Under the pieces are notes generated by a model, which was not told the origin of the DNA, did not search any database, and saw nothing but the letters and a program-made list of their open reading frames with translations. Below are positions 5,184 through 12,946 of a stretch of 19,591 bases of DNA, in pieces (positions within the stretch are counted from its first letter, which is position 1; every line of letters starts with the position of its first letter). This stretch comes from a bacterium. GTDB lineage: Bacteria > Verrucomicrobiota > Kiritimatiellia > UBA8416. The stretch covers positions 1 to 19,591 of the forward strand of contig JAIFLS010000041.1 in assembly GCA_020048935.1 (NCBI GenBank), written 5' to 3'. The translations under genes were made by a program, and so were the position numbers.

Positions 5184-7832
5184 ATGGACGGCTACCAGTT
5201 CTCGACAGGTCTGAAGAATCTCGACAAGATCCTCAAGGGGATATTGCCCGGCGATAATGTCGTCTGGCAGATCGACCGGATCGAGGATTACCAGGCGCTC
5301 GTCACCCCCTACGTCACCGAGGCGATCGCCACCGGGCGCCCGGTCGTCTATTTCCATTTCTCGCAAAGCGAACCGCTTATCCCCCCCTCCCCGGATATCA
5401 CCACCTGCACCCTCTCGCCGCGCGACGGTTTCGAGCCCTTTGTCGCCGCCATTCATGAGACGATCCGCGACGCCGGCCGCGGGGCCTATTACGTCTTCGA
5501 TTGCATCTCCGAACTGGCCAACGCCTGGTACTCCGACGTCATGCTCGGCAATTTCTTCAAACTCACCTGCCCCTACCTGTTCGATCTGGAGACGCTGGCT
5601 TACTTCGCCATCTTCCGCAATCATCATTCCGCCTACGCCATCGACCCGATTATGGAGACCACCCAGCTATTCCTCGATGTCTACAGCCACCAGGCCATCT
5701 ATATCCGCCCGATCAAGGTGCAGCACCGCTATTCCGCCACCATGAACATGCTGCACCGCTGGCAGCAGGACACATTCACGCCGGTTTCCGACAGCACCGT
5801 GATCGCCGAGATCCTGACCTCGGCCAAATGGTCGGGCCTGCACGCCGACCGCCATCCGGGCTTCTGGGAGCGCGCCTTTCTCGAGGCGCAGGAAACCAAG
5901 CACCAGGTACAAGCCGGGTTGCGGGCGGCAGACGCGGAGCAGACCTGCTTTGAAGGCCTATTGCCGATGGTCATCACGCGCGACGCGGCCATGGCCGCTC
6001 TGGCAAGGCGTTACCTCACGCTCGATGACGTGCTCGACGTGCGGCGACGCATGATCGGATCAGGGCTGATCGGCGGCAAGTCCGTCGGTATGCTGCTGGC
6101 CCGCGCCATCCTCAAGCAGCGGGCACCGGAAATCCACGGGCAACTCGAGGCGCACGATTCATTCTTCATCGGTTCGGATGTTTTCTATTCCTTCCTCGTG
6201 CGCAACGGCATCTGGTGGACACGCCAGAAACAGCGCGACACGGAGGATTTCTACGAGAACGCGACACGGGCGCGCCGGCTGATCATTACCGGGGCCTTTT
6301 CCGAGCGCTCCCTTCGCCAGTTCCAGGAAATGATCGACTACTTCGGGCAGTCCCCCTTCATCGTCCGCTCCAGCTCGCTGCTCGAGGATAACTTCGGCAA
6401 CGCCTTCGCCGGCAAGTACGAGAGCGTCTTCTGCGCCAACCAGGGGCCGCGCTCCCAGCGGATGGAGGATTTCCTGGCCGCCGTCAAGACGATCTACGCC
6501 AGTTCCATGAGCGAACGGGCCCTGCGCTACCGCGCACGCCGCGGCATGCTAGACCAGGATGAGCAGATGGCCCTGCTCGTGATGCGCGTTTCCGGCAAGA
6601 CCTGCGGACGCCGCTTCTTCCCGCCGGTGGCGGGCGTCGGATTCTCCTTCAACCCCTATGTCTGGCACAAGGCCATCGATCCGGCGGCCGGCGTGATCCG
6701 CCTGGTGTTCGGCCTCGGTACCCGCGCCGTGGATCGAACCGACGACGATTACACGCGACTGGTCGCCCTGAACGCCCCGGAACGGCGCCCGGAACACAGC
6801 TTCGATGAAGTCCGGCAACATGCCCAGCGAAGGGTCGATTATATCGACCTCGAGGCCAACCACCTGGCCTCCGGCGACTTCCATGACATCCTGCCCGATC
6901 TCGATGACGTCACCCTGGATCTGCTCGCCCCCGTGGATGCGGAAGGGGCGCGGCGGGCTCGCGAGACACGGAGCGCGGGCCGGCCGGCCGCCATCCCGCA
7001 TGTGCTGACCTTCGACCCGCTGCTGCGCAAGACCGGTTTTGTCGCGGCGATGCGCGAGATGCTGGCGACGCTGCAGACGGCCTACGATAATCCGGTCGAT
7101 ATCGAATTCACCGCCAACTTCACCGAGGAAGGCGGTATCCGGATCAATCTGGTGCAATGCCGCCCATTGCAGGTTCAGGGAACCGGATCCGTGCGGATTC
7201 CCGATATCAGCGCCATCCCGCCGGAAGACACCATCATCACGGCCCGCAGTGCCGTGATCGGGCAGAGCCGGGTGACCACAGTGGATACGTTCGTCTATGT
7301 GGTGCCCGCCGTCTACGGGACGCTGCCGATTCGCGATCGCCACGAGATCGCCAGCCTGCTGGGCAGGATCAACAAGGCCCTCAAGCAGGAACAGCCCGAC
7401 GGCATCACCGTCCTGCTCGGACCGGGGCGCTGGGGCACGAGCAGTCCCTCCCTCGGCATCCCCGTGAATTTTTCGGATATCAACGGCGTCAGCGTGCTCG
7501 TCGAGATCGTGGCCATGCATGAGAACCTCGTGCCGGACGTCTCGCTCGGAACCCACTTCCTGAGCGAACTGGTCGAGATGGACATGCTCTATCTGGCGAT
7601 CTTCCCGGACCAGCAGGAAAACACCCTCAACGAGGCCGCCTTCATGAATGCACCCTCCCGCCTCACCGGACTGGTTTCCGAGGCGGGTGCCTGGGCACAT
7701 GCCGTCAAGGTTGTAGCCGCCGGGGCTATCGCGGCCAGCGGGCGAACGGTCATGCTCACCGCCGACGCACCGGAACAGCACGTGAACTGCTTCCTCGCCC
7801 CGCGCACGGCTGATGCCCGCGGTTCCGGCTGA
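5184..7832 (+). CDS. PEP/pyruvate-binding (PPDK_N ATP-grasp) protein with a KaiC-like N-terminal domain
   Basis: The 882-residue protein has three parts. Residues 1-200 resemble a KaiC/RecA-like domain: FSTGLKNLDKILKGILPGD (6-24), a GRPVVYFHF strand, and YYVFDCISEL with a Walker-B-type D106. The Walker A loop is replaced by QIDRIEDY (29-36). Residues 290-665 are a PPDK_N ATP-grasp domain with SGLIGGKSVGML (K299), VRSSSLLED (R395), NAFAGKYESVF, and the closing VQCRP (657-661). Residues 665-882 hold a further domain with VLLGPGRWGTSSPS (743 onward) and GTHFLSELVEMD. The TSH phosphohistidine domain and the PEP-binding barrel of true PEP synthase or PPDK are absent, so it should not be called either enzyme. 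The reaction is unknown; ATP-dependent phosphotransfer is possible by family. AGGAAG ends ten bases before the ATG. Confidence 0.85.
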   Translation: MDGYQFSTGLKNLDKILKGILPGDNVVWQIDRIEDYQALVTPYVTEAIATGRPVVYFHFSQSEPLIPPSPDITTCTLSPRDGFEPFVAAIHETIRDAGRGAYYVFDCISELANAWYSDVMLGNFFKLTCPYLFDLETLAYFAIFRNHHSAYAIDPIMETTQLFLDVYSHQAIYIRPIKVQHRYSATMNMLHRWQQDTFTPVSDSTVIAEILTSAKWSGLHADRHPGFWERAFLEAQETKHQVQAGLRAADAEQTCFEGLLPMVITRDAAMAALARRYLTLDDVLDVRRRMIGSGLIGGKSVGMLLARAILKQRAPEIHGQLEAHDSFFIGSDVFYSFLVRNGIWWTRQKQRDTEDFYENATRARRLIITGAFSERSLRQFQEMIDYFGQSPFIVRSSSLLEDNFGNAFAGKYESVFCANQGPRSQRMEDFLAAVKTIYASSMSERALRYRARRGMLDQDEQMALLVMRVSGKTCGRRFFPPVAGVGFSFNPYVWHKAIDPAAGVIRLVFGLGTRAVDRTDDDYTRLVALNAPERRPEHSFDEVRQHAQRRVDYIDLEANHLASGDFHDILPDLDDVTLDLLAPVDAEGARRARETRSAGRPAAIPHVLTFDPLLRKTGFVAAMREMLATLQTAYDNPVDIEFTANFTEEGGIRINLVQCRPLQVQGTGSVRIPDISAIPPEDTIITARSAVIGQSRVTTVDTFVYVVPAVYGTLPIRDRHEIASLLGRINKALKQEQPDGITVLLGPGRWGTSSPSLGIPVNFSDINGVSVLVEIVAMHENLVPDVSLGTHFLSELVEMDMLYLAIFPDQQENTLNEAAFMNAPSRLTGLVSEAGAWAHAVKVVAAGAIAASGRTVMLTADAPEQHVNCFLAPRTADARGSG

Positions 7833-7886
7833 AGGGCACGTTGATTAATTCCGCGAGTGGAGGCTTCCGCGACAGGAACGCAACGT

Positions 7887-8003
7887 CGGGAGGGACGCCG
7901 TCCCCGGCGTCCGCTGCGCATGAGAAAGAGATTGGCGAAGCCTTACCAGGAATGCGCGAGGTGTTTAGCCGGGCATTCGGACAGCAAGGCTCTGTCCCTC
8001 CCG
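7887..8003. repeat. REPIN-like inverted repeat in a gene-free gap
   Basis: The gap 7833-8249 has no convincing gene. CGGGAGGGAC (7887-7896) is inverted as GTCCCTCCCG (7994-8003). With a two-base bulge the match extends outward through CAAC/GTTG. Overlapping the left arm is a perfect 8-bp hairpin, GGACGCCG / CGGCGTCC (7893-7900 with 7905-7912) around a TCCC loop. Two facing GGGAGGGAC-type ends around a short spacer are what REP/REPIN elements mobilised by RAYT transposases look like, and a RAYT remnant lies at 12702-12945. The hairpin could also help end the preceding transcript, but no T-run follows. The rest of the gap (8010-8249) shows only a possible promoter. Confidence 0.5.
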
Positions 8004-8105
8004 TTGTGCATCCAAATCGATCAACACGCACTGACGCCGGGGCTATAAACGGACTAGCAGCAGGTAGGGGTCGAGGTCCGGAGAAAGAAAGTAAAAAACA
8101 GACGC

Positions 8106-8135
8106 TTTACATCACCGAGGAACCCCCGCTATTCT
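8106..8135 (+). promoter_or_regulatory. Possible sigma-70 promoter for the lipoprotein gene
   Basis: TTTACA (8106-8111, 5 of 6 matches to the -35 box) is followed after 18 bases by TATTCT (8130-8135, 4 of 6 matches to the -10 box). This would give a leader of roughly 105 bases to the ATG at 8250. It is a pattern match only. Confidence 0.3.
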
Positions 8136-8249
8136 ACATGCTTGAAATGGGTGCTTCAAAAAGGTACCGCAAGAGCATTGCAGGAGCATAGGAAACCACT
8201 CAATAACGTGTTAGGCCACTGCAGTACCAACTGCAAATCCAATACCACT

Positions 8250-9041
8250 ATGAAGACATTCCAGATGTTATTCTTGTTCGGGGCGTTGGCTATCTTGTCT
8301 GGTTGTGCTACCGGCCCTGTCTATTTCCGGTATCGCGCAAACACTCAACCTGATGGCGCATGGGTTTACGAACAAGGCAGCCCCTCCAGAAGCACCATGT
8401 ATGTGAGAGCGCTCACCGAGGCAGAGTTGACCGCCGCCAAGGCTGATTTCCCGGAACTGGTGTTTGAGAAACCAGGCTATCAGAAATTCCATCTTCCGCC
8501 CGGCAGCGTGACACTCGACCCCGCGGCATTGCGTGTTCTACGAGATGGAGGATGGGTCAACAACACAGACAAGATTATTCTACAGAAGGACATGGCATTC
8601 GAAGGGATTGACGGGGCGAACAAGATCAAACTCACCGTGAATTCCGAGCCGCAAGGAGCACGGGTTTATTCCGGTAGCAAGCTCGTTGGGACTACGCCAC
8701 TCACACTCGAATACAACATTCGCACGGTGAATTATAGCAGCGGCGTTTCTCGTTTAGCCCCGCTTGTTGCTGTCCATGATGCCTGCCTGCCGGAGCGACA
8801 GGACCTCGAACTCAGAATTGACCCGGACTGGCGATACGAAAATGGTCAAAACCATGAGTATGCCGCGTTGTTTCTCCTCAGGCGCGACCCGAATTACGCC
8901 CCCCCCGTAATCGTTCAAGGACAATCCCGAAATCAAAGGAATTTGAATCTCAATGTGAGGCGGGAGAAGGACGCACTCGACCTTTTGCAGCAGGCTGGAC
9001 AGATTGGCATCATATTCAAATCGTTGCAGCCAGTTCAGTGA
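8250..9041 (+). CDS. Lipoprotein with a PEGA domain, function unknown
   Basis: The 263-residue product starts with a lipoprotein signal, MKTFQMLFLFGALAILSGC. The lipobox LSGC predicts acylation at Cys19 and membrane anchoring. Residues 126-160 form a PEGA domain (IKLTVNSEPQGARVY...KLVGTTPLTLEY), a small beta module common in surface proteins. Residues 29-45 (RANTQPDGAWVYEQGSP) look like a second, degenerate copy. The C-terminal third (RIDPDWRYENGQNHEYAALFLLRRDPNY onward) I do not recognise. I chose the ATG at 8250 because the lipobox fits only there; the frame is open upstream to 8142 without signal-like sequence. No clear ribosome site is visible. The gene is less GC-rich than the core genes and sits 127 bp upstream of a secreted esterase, so the two may be co-transcribed. 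Confidence 0.82.
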   Translation: MKTFQMLFLFGALAILSGCATGPVYFRYRANTQPDGAWVYEQGSPSRSTMYVRALTEAELTAAKADFPELVFEKPGYQKFHLPPGSVTLDPAALRVLRDGGWVNNTDKIILQKDMAFEGIDGANKIKLTVNSEPQGARVYSGSKLVGTTPLTLEYNIRTVNYSSGVSRLAPLVAVHDACLPERQDLELRIDPDWRYENGQNHEYAALFLLRRDPNYAPPVIVQGQSRNQRNLNLNVRREKDALDLLQQAGQIGIIFKSLQPVQ

Positions 9042-9168
9042 AATGAGAAGGCTGACAAGGCCGTATAGCCACGCATGGTCGCGGCTCACGTTGAACGTTG
9101 CGCCGCATGGAACGGGATCGGGTCGGCCCGGCACCATTCCTTGCGGGAACAAGTCTAATGAAGATATT

Positions 9169-10119
9169 ATGAAGATACTCGTGAGAGGTATGCCAATCGC
9201 CCGCGCCGTTCTTTGCCTGATCGCGACACTATGCGTGGCGGAGGCTGGTAACGGCACGGTAGCGCGAACAATCGAGGTTGGCAATTTGAGCCGCACTTAC
9301 TATCTGCACGTTCCGCCAATACTGCCGACGGACAAGGCCGTGGCGCTGGTTCTGGTGTTTCACGGCGGGGGCGGCAAGTCAGCCTCCACCGAGAGGGCGA
9401 GCAATTTCAGCGAATTAGCTGATCGGGATGGCTTCTTGGTCGCCTACCCGGAAGGCCTTGACAAGAGCTGGAACGATGGACGCGATGCCAAGACTATCGC
9501 CGCCCAACGTAACAATGTTGATGATCTCGCCTTTGTCGCCGCACTGATCGACGACATCGCTAAAGACCACGAGGTCGATGCGAAAAGGGTGTATGCCACT
9601 GGCATCAGTAATGGTGCGGTATTCTCGCATTACCTGGGGGCCAGCTTGTCGTCGCGGATCGCAGCCATCGCACCCGTGGCGGGCGGGCTCGCCAAGCCAT
9701 TCGACGAGAAGTTCAAGCCCGAGAAGCCTGTCTCCGTGCTAATCCTGCAAGGTACAGAAGATCCGCTGGTTCCCTACCAGGGCGGCGCAATCACACTCCC
9801 CTGGGGCGCGACACGTGGCGCGATCGTCGCCACGGACGAAGCGATCAAGAAGTGGGTCGAACACAACAACTGCCAGCGCGAGGCAGTCACGGAGGATCTT
9901 GTGGACAAGGATCCAAAGGATGGATGCCGTGTGAAGCGGTTCACCCATTCTAAAGGCAGGGATGGCACGGAAGTTGTTCTCTTTCGAATAGAAGGCGGTG
10001 GCCACACATGGCCTGACGGATTGCCGTACCTGCCAGAACGGGTCATCGGGAAAGTCTGTCGGGATATAGATGGCGCGGAGGTCATCTGGGCATTCTTCCG
10101 AGCACATCCTAAGCCGTGA
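9169..10119 (+). CDS. Secreted LpqC/PHB-depolymerase-type esterase (alpha/beta hydrolase)
   Basis: The 316-residue product has a signal peptide (about residues 1-27, ending ...LCVAEAG) and an esterase D/LpqC-type alpha/beta-hydrolase fold. The oxyanion motif is VFHGGGG (63-69) and the nucleophile elbow is GISNGA with Ser147. The acid is in LQGTEDPLVP (D198) and the histidine in GGGHTWP (H279), so the catalytic triad is complete. The YPEGLDKSWNDGR segment (93-105) is typical of the family, whose members cleave polyhydroxybutyrate or feruloyl/acetyl esters on plant polysaccharides. The actual substrate cannot be read from the sequence. The ATG at 9169 was chosen because it begins the signal peptide; the frame continues upstream to 9004, overlapping the lipoprotein gene, without signal-like sequence. 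The ribosome site is weak. Confidence 0.88.
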   Translation: MKILVRGMPIARAVLCLIATLCVAEAGNGTVARTIEVGNLSRTYYLHVPPILPTDKAVALVLVFHGGGGKSASTERASNFSELADRDGFLVAYPEGLDKSWNDGRDAKTIAAQRNNVDDLAFVAALIDDIAKDHEVDAKRVYATGISNGAVFSHYLGASLSSRIAAIAPVAGGLAKPFDEKFKPEKPVSVLILQGTEDPLVPYQGGAITLPWGATRGAIVATDEAIKKWVEHNNCQREAVTEDLVDKDPKDGCRVKRFTHSKGRDGTEVVLFRIEGGGHTWPDGLPYLPERVIGKVCRDIDGAEVIWAFFRAHPKP

Positions 10120-10351
10120 CACGGAAGAGATTCCGGTAGTTTCATAGGGTACGAGACACGAGCAGTTCAACAACTGGGCGGCTATTCGCCATCCGTTGAG
10201 CAGTCTTCGAAACACACACCCTGAACGTTGATCAAGAGGGCTTGAGGGTATTGCAACGGAAGCTGAAAAGGGCGGAGAAAGCAATTGGGAAACCCTGATT
10301 CCGATTTTCCCTGCCCGTTGCGGTTCCTCGATACTGCGGCGGTACGGATAT
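10120..10351. other. Gene-free gap between convergent genes, possibly with decayed coding remains
   Basis: No intact gene is visible. On the plus strand, bases 10200-10298 read as an open stretch ending LRVLQRKLKRAEKAIGKP then stop. It has no start codon and a stop immediately upstream, so it may be the tail of a decayed gene. A 6-bp stem (GGGAAA 10287-10292 with TTTCCC 10306-10311) is too weak to call a terminator. Confidence 0.3.
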
Positions 10352-12564
10352 TTATTTCATTACCGAAATCAAGCTGCTGTAGTTATCGGTCCATAATCGA
10401 GTTTTATTTAACGGGATATCCGTTGATGCTTTCTGAATGGATGGCAGGTTCAGGAATTGTCGGTTTGCACTTGCAATAATCCACTCGCAGGGTCTTGCAT
10501 CCCTGTTGGCGTCATGCTGTGTCCGGATAAGAACGGCTTCATACCCGATATGGTGCGCCAGCCGCCGCGCCACCGTGGCGAGGTCCAGGTGATTGTTGGT
10601 AATGTGGATTGCCATGACGCCATCAGGCCCGATTAGCCTCTTATACAAATCAAACGATTCGGCTGTCAGAAGGTGGACCGGTATCGCATCACTTGAAAAA
10701 GCATCAAGGATTAACAGGTCAAATGCTCCCTCCTCAAGATTATGCTCGTTCAGGTCTTTCTCCATCATACTGCGGGCGTCACCGGGCACAATGACAGTCT
10801 GTCCGCCCCGTGAGTTTGCGTCGGCAATATAGGTGAACGCGAAATGGTCTTTCGTGTAAACCGCGACATCGATTATACAAGGATTGATTTCATAATAACG
10901 GAACCTATCATTTGGCCGCGTGTAACACGACAATATACCGGCGCCCAGACCCACTATGCCGGCATGAATCGCGTTGTCCTTGGCAAGTTCCCGGAAAACC
11001 AGACCGATACCGCTATTCTGGTGATAATACGTTGTCGGGGTGTATCGTTTTTGTTCGGAAAGGTACTGTGAACCATGATAGGTATTGCCGTGAAGAAGCG
11101 TTACCCGTTTGTCCTGGGGGGAACGTCCTTCCATCCGGCACCGTACGACGCCATAGAAATTTCTTTTCCAATAGACGACATTACGCGCATTTGTCATATA
11201 AAGCTGCTGCATGAGCATGCATAGAACGATAAACACGAGCATGCCTGCCGCTGAAAAAACATACTTGAAAAATCCCTTTCCGGCGAGTGCCTGTATTGGA
11301 GGTCGATGCAATATCGCCGACAACACCGCAAGGAAGCACAGCAATACGCCTATACGCAGCTCCATATGAATCGGGAAGAAAAGAGGAGCCAGTATGGAAA
11401 CAAAAAATCCACCCATGGCGCCTCCAGTTGAAACGATCAGGTAAAAGGAGGTCAATTGCGACGGCGCCGGCCGTATACGATACAGCTCTCCATGACAGAC
11501 AAGGCAGATAATCATCAGGCTGACCGAAAAATACAGGACCATCATGGATAGAGGAACGGTACTTTTCCAGATTCCAGGAACCCTGAATCCGTCAGCGGTC
11601 AGCGTCGCCAGAACCGCCAGGGCGAAAGGGAAAAGGATAAGCATCACGGAACGGGGGTATATTTTCTCGCCACCGAAAGCAATAATAAAAGATACAAGAT
11701 ATATGGAAAGAGGCAGTATCCACAGAAAGGGTACGCTGGCGACATTCATGCACAACTGGTTGGTTACCGCAAGAAACATAAGCGATGCGCAAAATGACGG
11801 GAAAAACCAACGGAATGATCGTGTCAGCCAGGACCCGTTCTTCTGTTGCTCACCATTAAGGGATGGTTTCTTGTTTATTTGCACGTTCTGCAATGAAACG
11901 GTCCCGTTTTCATTGGCCTTGCCTGCGTTCACGGTTGACAAGACGCTTAGTAAACATGCTGATGCAAATAGGATAAATCCGGTGCTCCATATCCATGCCT
12001 GAACGGTTAAAGGGAAGAAGCGCTCAACGAACACCGGGTAGCTGAGCAAAGCCAGAAGCGAACCGAAATTGGACAATGAATACAGCGAGTACGGCGTTTT
12101 ATCAGGGTATCTTTTTGCAGCCCACGCCTGCAGGAGCGGACTGGTCGATGAAAGCACCACGAAAGGCAATCCGATACTCGTCAAAAGGACCAGAAACAGG
12201 TGCCGCATAGGTTTATCGACATCAAAATCCTTCCAACTGTTCAACGGCAGCGCCGGAGCGACGGCAAAAGCATGGATGATAAGGACTGTCAGTGCGGCAA
12301 GTAATGCAACAATATGGATCCTGGCCTGCCATGGAAACGGTATGAATCGTATGAGAACATGGGCATAGATATAGCCAAGCAACAGCATGATCTGGAAAAA
12401 AGCACCGAAAATGTCCATACCGACGATGTTCCGCCAAACCAGGGCAGTATATACTTGCAGATAAGCGGCTGAATCTGGAAAACAAGAAACGCACCCGAAA
12501 ATATCGATATTGGAAAGGGAAGAAAATCTGATGAGAGTATGGATTTCTTTTTATTGCTTGTCAT
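10352..12564 (-). CDS. Polytopic membrane protein fused to a spermidine-synthase-like domain, frameshifted near the N-terminus
   Basis: The gene reads in two frames. From the ATG at 12562-12564 it encodes the family N-terminus (FSGAFLVFQIQPL...YILPWFGGTSSVWTFSVLF). It then changes frame at an A6 run on the plus strand (12396-12401) and continues as FQIMLLLGYIYAH to the TAA at 10352. Adding one base to that run restores a continuous protein of about 737 residues. The N-terminal two thirds contain many transmembrane helices. The C-terminal Rossmann domain has GLGAGIL (10931-10960), YYEINP, GDARS and LILDAFSSDAIPVHLLT, as in fused MFS/spermidine-synthase-like proteins. Real polyamine synthesis is unproven for this group. 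Whether the shift is real, a sequencing error or slippage is open. If it is real, translation could restart at the ATG at 12418. The gene is AT-richer than most of the window. Confidence 0.82.
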
Positions 12565-12599
12565 ATTTGATTTGCCTTTGCACCCCGATGAAAGGACAG

Positions 12600-12628
12600 A
12601 TTATAAATAGAGATAGGGATCATCTCGA
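12600..12628 (-). promoter_or_regulatory. Possible promoter of the membrane/spermidine-synthase-like gene
   Basis: On the minus strand a perfect TATAAT (12605-12600) lies 17 bases downstream of TCGAGA (12628-12623, 4 of 6 matches to the -35 box), about 36 bases before the ATG at 12564. An odd-centred palindrome TCGAT-A-ATCGA (12625-12635) overlaps the -35 position and could be an operator. An AAGG precedes the start codon by 11 bases. Confidence 0.4.
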
Positions 12629-12701
12629 TAATCGATAATAGGCTCTGACATTGCTTATAATCCTGCTGTAGCTCTGCATCCTTGCTCATTTTCTTCTTAA
12701 A

Positions 12702-12945
12702 CTACTTGATCCTTGCAAATACCGTCTTGTAGACCTTGCCGCCAGCCATGCCACCGATCTGAGGCAAGGTCAGCCCACTATGCTGCCTGGCCAGATGGAA
12801 TACCATCGCCAAACACCAATCGCCGTGCCGATCCCTGTAATCAGAAAACCGCTCCCCTGTTACCGACACCACTTCCATCATGATATTATCAAAGGGAATC
12901 CGGCTGGCAACAAAGGAATGATCCTGGGCAACACGCCCAACCGGG
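12702..12945 (-). pseudogene. C-terminal remnant of a REP-associated (RAYT/IS200-like) transposase
   Basis: In this roughly 380-bp gap the minus strand carries an open stretch of about 80 codons, ending at a TAG (12704-12702), with no start codon. It contains IPFDNIMMEVVSVTGERFSDYRDRHGDWCLAMVF split over a helix, then HLARQHSGLTLPQIGGMAGGKVYKTVFARIK. The pattern 'LA..HSGLTLPQIG...GG..Y..V' is the DnaA-C-like helix-turn-helix found at the C-terminus of some REP-associated tyrosine transposases. The catalytic HUH/Y1 domain is missing; the thioredoxin/CcdA gene takes its place immediately upstream. This is therefore a dead fragment. The remainder of the gap (12565-12701) holds only the promoter noted separately. 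Confidence 0.6.
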
Positions 12946-12946
12946 A

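Noticed and set aside
6549..7781. 410-codon minus-strand open frame
   Set aside because: It is antisense to the ATP-grasp gene, which has clear PPDK_N motifs. The antisense product looks like a codon-bias shadow.
5184..7832. Calling this gene phosphoenolpyruvate synthase or pyruvate phosphate dikinase
   Set aside because: Only the ATP-grasp part is present. The TSH phosphohistidine domain and the C-terminal PEP-binding barrel are missing.
7841..8191. 116-codon plus-strand open frame in the gap after the ATP-grasp gene
   Set aside because: Its first third runs through the inverted-repeat element, it has no ribosome site, and its composition is not protein-like. A small real protein here cannot be fully excluded.
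8210..8216. GTTAGGC resembling an integron attC core site
   Set aside because: No matching RYYYAAC partner arm or attC hairpin lies within reach, no second attC follows the next genes, and no integrase is present.
10287..10311. GGGAAA/TTTCCC stem as a terminator between convergent genes
   Set aside because: The stem is only 6 bp with a 13-base loop, and there is no T-run on either strand.
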